Positions 45,643-55,700 of a DNA stretch of 64,000 nt are shown here, one piece after another. The stretch spans positions 1 to 64,000 of the forward strand of contig DF241750.1 in NCBI GenBank assembly GCA_000507305.1, written 5' to 3'. A program made the translations under genes and the position numbers. This DNA comes from Breviolum minutum Mf 1.05b.01. Taxonomy: Eukaryota; Sar; Dinophyceae; Suessiales; Symbiodiniaceae. Every line of letters begins with the position of its first letter. Position 1 is the stretch's first letter. The notes under the pieces were generated by a model that was not told where the DNA came from, ran no database searches, and saw only the letters and a program-made list of their open reading frames with translations.

Positions 45643-46186
45643 TTTGCTTTGGGCATGGCTGCGTGCCAAATCTCTTTGGCCTCTCTAGGGCGTTTTGCCA
45701 TTTGGTGACTCGGTGGAGAGGAGTGTGGAATTGGTGAATCGGCGCCTTTTAGGGTTGGAACCACTTTGTTCACAAAAAAAAAGTCATGGAAAATCATGAA
45801 AAGATGATATGGCTAAGGTTGGCCCCATCCTCATTCAAGCCAACAAGTACCCTCCTGGAAACTACCATATCCTCTTTTGAAGGTACTTTTGAAGATGATT
45901 TTCCTATTCCTAAGGTGGGATATCTTAGTTCCCTGTTTTCTCCGGGTTTTTTTCGCGTGGTTTGGGTTTTTCTTGTTGGAAACTCTCATTTCCAGCTTTT
46001 GTGTCGTGAAACTCCCTTACACTCCAGGGAGTTTCATCCAAGGTAGCTGGTAGATTTTAACCTTGAGGGATTTTGGTTTTCCGATTCATCAACTGCATTT
46101 TGAGTCAGGGATGTTGTTTTTGTCTGTATTTGTCGTCTTCATTGTAGATCTCATATTTGTTTGTTCATCACCTTTCACGGTGACAG
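45643..46186 (+). CDS. Exon candidates with membrane span
   Basis: 45643-45704 after catgtctcctccacag, before GTGACT. 45804-45846 (DMAKVGPILIQAN) ends where a family B element starts with GTACCC. 45996-46042 after tctcatttccag joins it in phase as FCVVKLPYTPGSFIQ, before GTAGCT. About 46068-46186 reads GMLFLSVFVVFIVDLIFV, a membrane span, before GTTTGA. The phase of the last junction is not settled. Confidence 0.45.
45847..45935. mobile_element. Family B element supplying a splice donor
   Basis: GTACCCTCCTGGAAACTACC at the left, core GAAGATGATTTTCCTATTCC, right end GGATATCTTAGTTCCCTG. Its first GT is the donor of the exon ending at 45846. Confidence 0.75.
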
Positions 46187-46288
46187 GTTTGAAAATTTCC
46201 CCCACTCACCATTTCAGAGAAATGAAAGGTATGTTGCTTTTTTACAGTACCTGAAATTGACACAAACATATTCCTCCACAACGCTAAG

Positions 46289-46401
46289 CACTTCTTTCCC
46301 GTGGGTTTTCCCGTGGGAAATCCCAAGGAAAGAGCAACAATATCGTTCACCTCTAGATTGGCGGCTTCGTCAATATGGTGCCCTGGCCAAACGATTTTTT
46401 G
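46289..46401 (+). CDS. Exon candidate
   Basis: Follows caacgctaag. Reads FPWEIPRKEQQYRSPLDWRL then YGALAKRFF before GTAGCG. The antisense frame 46168-46461 is open too. Confidence 0.4.
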
Positions 46402-46502
46402 GTAGCGCTTTTTCGTGTTGGATTTGTTTTTGAGGGCGTCTACATTGGAAAATAGCATCAATGGTCAAAAAATCTTCTAGAGAATAGTTTTGTTATTGGG
46501 TA

Positions 46503-46608
46503 TACCCTCCCTGAAACTAACGTAGCACCTGAAAATGGACGGTTGGAATATTAGTTTCCTTTTGGAATGGCCTCTTTTCAGAGGCCATATTAGTTTCAGG
46601 GAGCGTAT
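46503..46608. mobile_element. Family B element, well preserved
   Basis: CCCTCCCTGAAACTAACGTA to ATATTAGTTTCAGGGAGCGT, core GGTTGGAATATTAGTTTCC. Confidence 0.9.
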
Positions 46609-46622
46609 CGATACATATCAAG

Positions 46623-46976
46623 GTTTGTGTGTATGAAGTGGAGAAAACACAGTTGAATGGTGCCATTTTTGTGATGAACACACGCCAATGGTTTAACACA
46701 ATTTCCACCAGCTTCTTCGACAAAAATACATCTTCCGTTGGATGATCAGAACTTCCTGACTGAGCCCTTTTTTAATCTCAACAAAAAGTTTAGAGATCTG
46801 ACAAGATATGAATGTTTTTTTGTTGTCACTCATTGGAGGGGCCCTGGGCCCTAGCTACCACCAGATGCCCTTTGCTAAAGAATTTTCTTTGTCAGACTTT
46901 ACAGCAACCTCTTTCCGGCAGTTTGAAGATAAAAAGAAATATGAATTATCATGGTTCAGCGGGAAATTGCACTACA
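46623..46976 (+). CDS. Dense coding segment with apparent frame shifts
   Basis: Phase-0 frame from 46623 reads VCVYEVEKTQLNGAIFVMN then WFNTISTSFFDKNTSS and hits a stop at 46743. An overlapping frame continues DDQNFLTEPFFNLNKKFRDL. A third continues LIGGALGPSYHQMPFAKEF, then SFRQFEDKKKYELSWFSGKL up to the family B element at 46977. Three consecutive frames of good texture within 350 bp suggest one coding segment broken by small indels, or unrecognised tiny introns. No domain recognised. Confidence 0.5.
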
Positions 46977-47082
46977 CTCCCTGAAACTAACATGGAACCT
47001 GAAAATGATGGGAACCCCAAGGTCGGAATCTCCTCTTGCAGAGGGGAGTTTCTCCCATTTTTAAGTGAACCATCTTAGTTTT
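46977..47082. mobile_element. Family B element adjacent to coding sequence
   Basis: CACTCCCTGAAACTAACATG to CATCTTAGTTTTCGGGGG, core CGGAATCTCCTC. Coding texture runs right up to its left end. Confidence 0.75.
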
Positions 47083-47099
47083 CGGGGGTTTTTCAATGA

Positions 47100-47250
47100 A
47101 AGGAAACGTTCATATTGGAGATATGACTTCCTCCCATTTTCCTGGAACCTCAGCTCCCCTTTTGAGAGCTCTTCCCGGATCCGATCCGGGAAGTATTTTT
47201 TGAAGGCGGGCAGAAAACCAAGCTCCATTTTTTGTCACCTTTTGAACTTC
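47100..47250 (+). CDS. Exon candidate similar to a segment at 34.5 kb
   Basis: Reads KRSYWRYDFLPFSWNLSSPF then IRSGKYFLKAG after an AG|G acceptor. At 34530-34590 a related text KLSYWRYTVYIPFSFLNP occurs, with nucleotide similarity around TTCATATTGGAGATAT. Either paralogous exons or a shared repeat. Confidence 0.35.
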
Positions 47251-47261
47251 CAAAAATTTAC

Positions 47262-47362
47262 CCTGAAAACTAAGATGGCTATGGAAAACCCACCAGTTGA
47301 GTCGATGTATTTCCTATTGAAAATTGTTTTTTTTCCAATGTCATGTTAGTGAACTCAGGGGT
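47262..47362. mobile_element. Family D element
   Basis: ACCCTGAAAACTAAGATGGC to CATGTTAGTGAACTCAGGGG, core GAGTCGATGTATTTCCTATT. Confidence 0.8.
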
Positions 47363-47787
47363 GTATTTCACTCAATTTCCTGAATTTCTATCACGACATT
47401 ACGGAATCCATACCTCTTTATATAGGTATATAAAGAGGTTTTTCACCCATGTCACCAAACATTTCAGGTACTCTAACATCCCATAAAAATGGAAGAATTC
47501 TCAGTTATTTTAGCTGCATAGATACGGCGTTCATGGATCCGGGAAGCCCTCAACAGTGCCTTTTTTTTAGGTCGAGCGTCAGTTTTTTTTTCCATTGTAG
47601 ACCTTTTGGGAATCCAAATGGGGATCACGCCATTTTTCGTAATTTTTTTTGAGATAGCAACACAAGAACTTAAGAATGTTTGTTTTATGTCTTCCCCCCA
47701 TTTTTTATCCTCCATGGGATTTTTGTTGTTGGAAGTTCCTTCCAACCAAAAAACGGCCTGGCCGTTTTTTTTTGCAAAAAATCTGAG

Positions 47788-47891
47788 ATACAATCCTCAC
47801 CGAGAAGAATCCAAAGCCCGAAGCCTGTCCTCGTGGTCCACTGCGCGCGTTGACGGCCTATCAACTCTTTGATCTCTTCGACTTCTTCCAG
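47788..47891 (+). CDS. Exon candidate ending at a family B element
   Basis: Follows gcaaaaaatctgag and ends TTCCAG before GTCGGG; 34 codons, reads KPEACPRGPLRALTAYQLFD. A family B left end (CCCCTGAAACCTAACAGC) begins 5-6 bases past the junction. The 175-codon antisense frame here is a shadow. Confidence 0.55.
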
Positions 47892-48050
47892 GTCGGGCCC
47901 CTGAAACCTAACAGCAGGTCGTCGCACCTTAAAAAAGGCACCCCGGGGGGACCCTTTAGAAAAGGAAAAATTGTTCTTATTTTGGGAAAATTTTCCCACC
48001 ATATTTTTTGAGGGGCGACAAATGTGTGGGGAGTGTGGTAAGCAAGCTCC

Positions 48051-48359
48051 ATGTTTTTTTTTCGCCATAAATTTCGGACCATTTGGAAGTGGAAGAATCC
48101 GATCCTTTCGGGGGACGATACGCACAGCCATGGTTATGAATCCCTTACGAGTCCGAGAAGGATGATCCTCCAAGAAAAACTGAGGGGGAAATTCGAAAAA
48201 CTTCACCTCCAAGGATTCTTTTTTCGGGGGGGTTCAGAAGATGTAGAAAAAAGCTATGTCGGTTTTTTTGGTGGTTTGGAGGGTGTTGAAAAAGACCAAG
48301 TTTTGGGGTGTCATTTAAGGTTGCGTTCTTTTTTTGAATTTCTTTGGGTTTTTTGGTGA
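48051..48359 (+). CDS. Open frame of 102 codons, exon candidate
   Basis: Reads SLTSPRRMILQEKLRGKFEK then EDVEKSYVGFFGGLEGVEK and on to TGA. Good texture in the middle, uncertain ends. Confidence 0.35.
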   Translation: MFFFRHKFRTIWKWKNPILSGDDTHSHGYESLTSPRRMILQEKLRGKFEKLHLQGFFFRGGSEDVEKSYVGFFGGLEGVEKDQVLGCHLRLRSFFEFLWVFW

Positions 48360-49050
48360 TGAAAAGCTTTAACAAAATAATCACCCCATCATTTGTCAAG
48401 ACTTTTTGGCATTGAGGTGTTGTACATAAAGCATATGAAAGAGTTGATGGTTCTGATCTATTTGACCTGGAGGAACGTAAGATAACTAGGTGGTGATTTA
48501 AATGATTTTGTTGCCTTGATCCTTAAGAAATTCATCCAGTCTGGCTCGCGCATATTTGTCAGATGGGTGGAGAAAACTACCAACTACTTGGTAAGACGGA
48601 TTCAAATGCTGTATTTTTTAACCCTACAAATTGGGAGATGATGAACATTTGATCAACATATTGTGTGGAGAAGACTACCAACAAAAAAATGATGTAATTT
48701 GTTAAGATGTTTTCCCCCGGATGATCAAAAAAGTTGAGATTCAACCGCCGGTTTTCACGGTTGATGGTTCCACGTCAGGTGAACCACGAGTTGAAAACCC
48801 GTGGTCCAAAAAACTCTCCATGAAATACTGCATGGTTGTTTAAGAACGGGATCCAAAAATCATGGTTTATGATAATACCCAGTTTGGCGTTTGTATAATC
48901 CTCTATATCCCCTCAACAAATGAGATTGACAAACACATTCAGAGCTGTCATGAATATGATATGATGAAGCCATCACCCGCTAGGCCCGCATCTCATTGAT
49001 TGAAATCCATGTGTTCCCTGGTTAGCTTTGGGGTTAGAAGTTGACTTTGA
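48360..49050. other. Repeat-bearing spacer
   Basis: Contains the decayed family A copy at 48486-48587, a hairpin TTCACGGTTGATGGTTCCA..TTGAAAACCCG near 48755-48805, and family F motifs near 48850-48915. No exon supported. Confidence 0.45.
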
Positions 49051-49414
49051 GGTTACCTTCCCTGAAAAGACCAGCTCGCCCCCCGTGGAAAAGGAGATGA
49101 ACCGAACTTGGAAACCACCATCATTTCTCCTGATTTAGTTTCGATTTTTTTGACTATAATCGAAAAGGTCCATCGCGGCAAAAAATCGTGGGAGCTCAAG
49201 AGATGGGATGTTGTTGTTCCGACGGTTCCCGGTTTTTCTGGAAAGTTCATGTTGTGTTTTTGTTGCAACGGTTGCCGGAACGAACGGTTCGCACCCTCTG
49301 GGTGGTGATGATCAGCAGATTTTCGTGATATTTTGCAGTTAACATTTTGGCCTGGCCAAAAGTCATGATTTTTCGTGTGTGTTTTCAAAAAAAAAAAGAT
49401 GTGAATTCCCCAAG

Positions 49415-49471
49415 TGAGGCCTTCATCAAGGGACGAAACATGTACTACATCGATCCCAATATTGTTTCTTG
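49415..49471 (+). CDS. Exon candidate
   Basis: Follows gaattccccaag and ends TCTTG before GTAAAA; reads EAFIKGRNMYYIDPNIVS. Two other plus frames and a 193-codon minus frame (49053-49634) are open here, so confidence is limited. Confidence 0.35.
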
Positions 49472-49747
49472 GTAAAACCACTGAAGCTGCAGTCCTTCGC
49501 CCCACCCTCCTTGTTGGTCTGAAGATATGGTGGTTGAAATTGTGAAAGGGAAAAGATCCAAGCTTGGTTGGGTTTTTTGTGTCCCGAAAAAAAATTGGGT
49601 TGGAAAAAAAAGAGTCAATTTGGTTTGATTGCATGTTATTTGATGATTCGATGATTGTTGTTTCGGCGTGGATGTTGAACTACTATTGATGAATTGGAGA
49701 GAATGGTGGATTGTGAAGAGGAGCTGTATGCAGGACAATCATCCTCA

Positions 49748-49752
<5 letters not shown>

Positions 49753-49796
<44 letters not shown>

Positions 49797-49820
49797 TTTC
49801 TTCATCATCATCATCATCAC
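49753..49820. repeat. (CAT)n microsatellite
   Basis: Two CAT arrays separated by TTTTCTT. Confidence 0.9.
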
Positions 49821-49909
49821 CATCGCGTCGCCATCATTTTCTCAATGTTTCCGCTGGTTTTGAAATTGAGGGAGGAAAAAGAGTGTTGGATGCAGGGACT
49901 TTTTTGCAG

Positions 49910-50160
49910 ATGTTTTACTTGCAACAATTGCAATGCAGAGATGGATGTGTTCTCTTCAGTCTACATCCCTTGCTTTAGCTGGATATAGCATACTTGGCCA
50001 AATTCTTTCAGATCGATGTTTTTTTCATTTCCATTAGCAGATTTTCTTTTGAAGTATTCTCACCCCAGTCTTCATTGTGAACCTAAGTGTTTTTTGATGT
50101 TTTGTTTGCACAAAAAGAAACGTACATCAAAGACCTTGAGAAGCTGCAATTCTTTGACAG
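49910..50160 (+). CDS. Two exon candidates
   Basis: Exon 49910-about 50037 follows gggacttttttgcag and reads LLATIAMQRWMCSLQSTSLA then GYSILGQILSDRCF. Exon 50088-50160 follows gtgaacctaag and ends GACAG before GTGAAG; reads FAQKETYIKDLEKLQFFD, a probable helix. No domain recognised. Confidence 0.45.
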
Positions 50161-50419
50161 GTGAAGGATTGCCCCAAAAGGAAGCCTGATCGTCTCCAGT
50201 TTCCACCATTTTTCAGTGGCGTTTACTCCTAGTTTCGGGGGAGAAAAAAAAAAGGGCCTTACTATCCGAGAAATTATGGATCCGGGATCATGGTGATTAG
50301 TTTTTTCCTCAATATGGCCTTCCCAAAAACCCGACCAGGTGGTCGGACCGCTGTCATTTTGGTTCGGGGGGTGGGGATACCTTTAGCTTCTCCCATTTGG
50401 CTACCCACCCCCCCCCGAG

Positions 50420-50842
50420 GTCCAACATCCCGAGGTGCTTAATTGGATGTCCAAGACGGAAGTGGATGGATCTGGCTGGTTTTCACGGATCAGTGGGGCC
50501 CATGGGGTCCCAATATAGCCCTCCCTTATAAGTAGGTTTTTTTCAGTAACCCATTGATATACTAACCATGGATCCATCCACGGAACCGTCCAATTGGACT
50601 CTCCTCTAAGGTCCGCCCCTTAACCAAGAAATATCGCTTGAGCTATGCCGAGCGCGTCGGCCCGAGTCAGGCGCCCTTGCCGGCAAAACGTCGTTAGAAC
50701 GGTGACTTACCCGTTGGTTTACATGTAGGATCCCTGGGAGAAAAATCGGTTGGGGCTTGGAAGTACCTATGGTTCTTCAAGCTGGTCCTGCTTGATTTGG
50801 GCTAGCCGAGCCAAAAAGCCACTAAAGTTTAGACCTACCTAA
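50420..50842 (+). CDS. Exons upstream of the TIR-like gene, possibly its 5' part
   Basis: 50420-50506 follows a C-rich tract and reads VLNWMSKTEVDGSGWFSRIS, before GTCCCA. 50611-50697 follows ctctcctctaag and reads KKYRLSYAERVGPSQAPLP to TAG, or stops at a GC donor after CAG (50670). 50729-50842 follows ggtttacatgtag and reads EKNRLGLGSTYGSSSWSC and on. The first two junctions are phase 0. Connection to the gene at 50947 is inferred from proximity only. Confidence 0.45.
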
Positions 50843-50946
50843 ATCAGCAAACTGGTTTTATTCGAAGACTACCAGCTAAAAGCAGTTGATTTGTTTGCTT
50901 TTTTTTCAAACCCCCCCAAAAAAAAATCAACAAATCCTCCTCTGAG

Positions 50947-52734
50947 GTAGATTATTTCATCAGTCACTGGTGGGGCACACCTTTTCGAAATTTTTGCGAA
51001 TCTGTGAAGCGTCACGCGATCCATATGAGTCTCTTGGTCCAAAACACTGGAGGACTGGCAAAGGATTAAGCACTGATGCACCAAGGTGGCCAAGGTGGCC
51101 CAAAAAAAAAACGGATGATACAGGTGGAGAAGTTTTGTAGCTAAAAGGTACACCAAAATAAAGTGTTTGGCAAGTTTTTCTTTGACATTCGAAAGTGTTG
51201 TTACCTGTTTCAGAGGCTTTGTTCACAAACAGACTCTGATACCTAACAGTCGTATCCTTGACAAAAGCAGTGAATTGTTTGGGGGATAATAAACCAGCAA
51301 AGTTTCAGAATTGGAAGCCAAAAAGTCTTGAAAATTGGGATGTTTAAGGTAACAAAGGAGAAAGATCAAGATTCAGTTGCTACCTGATATTGGGGAAGAT
51401 ACTAGGCGTACTAAACCAGAATGCTGACAGAGTCTTCCAAGCACCCCTATTGATGGGGCCGTTTGGCTGTGGGAGAGGTGATGCCCAAAAAAGAACTGTC
51501 GGAGCATCAAGCAACAGAAGAGGAGGAAGGGAAGGGAAGGCAGGCAAGGGATGGGTAGCAAAAGAAAAGAAATTAGGATGATCAAAAAACGAATCTCAGG
51601 TTTCAATGGTAAAAACATGTAAAAACCCAGGGGGAAAACGAGGATATGAAGAAATACAGGAAGCAAAAAGAAACGAGGAAGGAAATAGTGCAGTGCAATC
51701 CAGAAACAACCACCAGAAATTCTGGGAGGTGAAGAAACGAAAAAACGAGGGAATGAAGAAAGGAAGAAACGAAGAAATGAACAAAGACAGGAAGAAAAAG
51801 TTCAGAAACCAAGAAGCAAGGAAATTTGGAACAAACAAACAACTGTCAGAGACTTCACCGCCCCTTGCCGCCTAAGTCTTACTATGTCTAAGTCTTGGGG
51901 CGGGGGATTGGTTGCGCACTTGTCATGATCTATTCCTACTCAGGGAACTTCCTTCGCATCCGAAAGGGAGGACTGTTTTGGTATCCCAAAAAGTTCCCCT
52001 TAATCCTTGAATGCCCGGGCCTTGGTAACAGCCCCATTGAATAGTGAGTTTTTTCCTGTTACCATAGGGACTTCTGCCACTCAACTTTGATGATACGGTA
52101 CTACCTGAAAGTAACGGTAACGGCTTGCACCTGAAAATAGGGGGTTTTTCACTGTAAATTTTGCCAGATTCCGAACTTGGAGCCAAAAATCATGAATTTC
52201 GAGGCTGTGAATTGTAGCTTTTTGCGGGAGTGTTTTTTTTGATTATCCAACGACTCATGAATATCTGAGGTCATTCAGACGATGAAGGTGAATGGTTTCT
52301 TGGCTTGAATGGCTTGTTGCCACGTCACGGTGTTGGACAGCTGTTCGTAGTGATGTAGTTGGAATGGTTGGAATGCACGGTGTTGTTGCTGTTTCATGGT
52401 TCAAAATACCGCAGATCACCCGTTGTGCTTGCTAGTTTCTCCATGTTTCTCTTAAAGATTCTAATCCCATGTGCTTAGTCGGATCTCATCCGTTAACGGA
52501 CAGGCTAAGCAGATTCCTGGACAAAAATTGACAGATTTCATGTGAACGTGCGACATAAGTGAGGGCAGTCGACTTATCATCTTGGACTTATTGTTAACGT
52601 GGAAGCAAACCGCTTACAACTGGATATTGAAACTAAAATCCCAAAGAACTCAGGAAAGGGACTGCTTATGTGCCAAAACAAATCTGCATACGGATGGTGT
52701 TTTTCAAGTTTCATCTCACAAGCACCGCAACAGC

Positions 52735-52775
<41 letters not shown>

Positions 52776-55700
52776 CCACAACCACAACCACAACCACAAC
52801 CACAACGACAACAGCACCATTCCTCAACCGCAAACCAGCTCTTGTGAATCTTGATCACCCTGAAAGGAAGAAAATCGCGTATTGGATTTGCACCTTCAGC
52901 AACAACCAATACCGAGTGAAGGAGGTGGTGATTTTTGCGTCGCTCTGTTTTTTGAAAATATGTAAAGTTCTGCATGGTGAAATACACACAAAAATCACCG
53001 GTCAGTAAGTAAGAGACACTCCAAAAAAAATTACAGAAGATAAGGTAATCGTCATTGTCTTCAATTGCTCATTCTTGATAGGTTTTTGTTGGTGAGGTTT
53101 TTTAATTTTGTCAACTGTTTAAGTTCTTTGATTCACGCTTCTATATCACCAATGTGGCGGCATCAGCCAATGTTTTGGCAACTCAACTACCATTTTCATT
53201 GAGGATCGACATGGATCGACCTTCATCGGGGACCCTGAGAACTTCTGACATGAATCCTCAATGGATATGAATCCGAAACAACCTTCATCATGATGAGATG
53301 CTAGAGTGCTAGGCCTCAGCTTTCGAATGATAAATTTTAATTGATTGTTTGTTACATGAGATGAACTACCTATCGTGTTTCTTCCATAGATCTGAAGAAA
53401 CATATGGCACTGTGGCCATCACCTTAGTCATAGTCGGTCTTATTCTTCATCATCAGCAGCATCATCGTCATTTGTTTTCAGTCATCATCAGCAGCATTCA
53501 TTCATGTTCAGTCATTGTTATTTATCTTCAGTCTTGATCACATCATCCTTGGTCTTGCCAGATCTTGCCATCTCCTGGGCAGAAGCCAATGCACCATGCA
53601 CAGCACCCATTTTTTCCATCACCAGCTAGCCTCCCAAAAGGTTTCGAAAAAAAATAGCACAGGTTCTCAAGGTACCCTCCAAATCAATCCATCAATGTGG
53701 GTGTTTCCAAAAATAGGGGTACCCCAAATTGGACGGTTTGTAATGGAAAACCCTATGAAAATGGATGATTTGGGGGTATCACTATTTTCGGAAACCCCCA
53801 TATATAGTTGTAAATGTGTTTCAATCGTTTTCTTTTTTCAATCATGTCTTATTCCATGACGGATCCATGTGATTTCCAGCGCCTATTTACCGATCCATTG
53901 GATCCCGTAAAAGTCAACGAAATTCATGGATCCGTCATGGGTATATCTTCTCTCAGGATGGTCATCCCACCTTTAAAAAGGAATCCTTACACCCCTGAAA
54001 TTTAACATGGAACCTAAGACTCACCCACCAGAAAAGGAAAATAATCTTCCAAACCTCCATTTTCAGGTTCCATGTTAAATTTCAAAGGAGTATATATGGG
54101 TATATAAACCCCTATTCTTGGGCTTTCACGGATTTCTTCGCCAGGAATTGGGTGTGACCCATGAAGAATCTTCCTTTTTCAAGGCCCTTCACAGCGATCG
54201 CTGCAAGGTTGGGGATTTTTCAACGTGGTGATTGCTGGGAAATGGGCGAAGTTATATACCTGGATCTTCCTTTTGTGTGTATAAAAAGTTGGTGCCTGTT
54301 CACGGAAAAAAAACACGCTACCAATTTGGGTAGAATTTTTTACATATCTAGAAGATCCAGGTATTCCCGGGGCCTGTGGCTCTCAAAAATTTCCAGGAGC
54401 CTGGAGCATATGACTGGGTACTGTAGATGTTGGATGAAGCTTGCTGCTATATTACGGGAGTTGAAAGGTAGATAACTCCTCTGAAAACTAACAGTGCCCA
54501 TAGGATCCATGTATGGTATATTTACCTACATTTACCCTAAATTTAAGCCAAATGAAGGTAAATATACCATACATGGATCCTATGGGAGTGGAAACTGAAA
54601 TCTATGATTCCCAAAAGGAATCTCCTCTTCTGAGGGGTTCCATATGTTAGTTTTCGAAGGTACTGTATTGACCATGTTTAACGGGTCATCATGTTTACTT
54701 TTTGTTGGTCTAATTCGTTTCAGATGCCTTGTTCTGGACCAATTTCTGTCGACTCTTTGGCCTTTCATACTAAAAGCTGACAATTTTTATTTGCATGATC
54801 CCAAACCTCCATGTTTCTTGATCAAGATATGACAAAAGCCAACCTCAGTGAGTTTCAATTCTGGAAACTACAAAAATCCCATGGGTTCCGAAAATCCGGT
54901 GATTGATCACCTCTTGGGATGTATAAAAATTCATTAAAATTTACCCGTGGTAAATTAATGGGGATGTTTCCAACTACTGGTACCAACATCAACTGCCAAT
55001 GATTAACGCAGCAGGATTTCTCAAATCATCAAAAAAGGTCGTTTACCTCAGATAATGTTCGGTCACCCTAGAGATATGTAGTGAGTGAGTGAAAAGTAAG
55101 TAAGGGAATCCGGACCGTCCTACCGACCCCAAAAGATAGGAACCGAAACGATTCAGGGTTTTCAGGATTTATTGCCCAGATGAAACTGAAATTTAAATAC
55201 CCTCCAGTAAACTAACATGGCAATAGAAATTCACCTTTTCCAATAGGAAATGACATCTTCGAAGGGTGGATTTTCCAGCCAGCTATGGTAGTTTACCGGC
55301 GGGTACTTCACCCAACTAAGTTCAGATGGCGCCCTCAAAAAATCGCCATTTTGGACAGCGATTTGTTTTGTTCTCCCACGTTTTTGGTGGGTAAAAGACT
55401 GGATCGTCTTAGGGCGGCAGAATGCGGCTGAGGCTTGATAAAGCAGGATGTTGACCGGTTGTTTGCTGCTTGAACTCCCTGTTATACTTGGAGTCTTTTT
55501 TTGAAATTCCAAGATGATTTGCATCGAAAAAAAAATGTTCCAAACTTCATGGGTGCCTCCTAATGAGGGTTGTCGACCGTCTCGGTTGGCAGGGAACCGC
55601 CATGATCATGGATGAGGAAGCCTCCTTATTGAAACGGTCCTGGTGTCTTTTTGAATTGCTACAGACTGTCAGGTGGGGAAGAATCCGAAACTGGAATACT

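Noticed and set aside
47685-48212. 175-codon minus-strand frame
   Set aside because: Antisense to the exon 47788-47891, which has acceptor, donor and good composition; the rest covers a family B fragment.
49053-49634. 193-codon minus-strand frame
   Set aside because: Plus-strand frames in the same stretch have splice borders; the minus frame has none and crosses A/T-run spacer.
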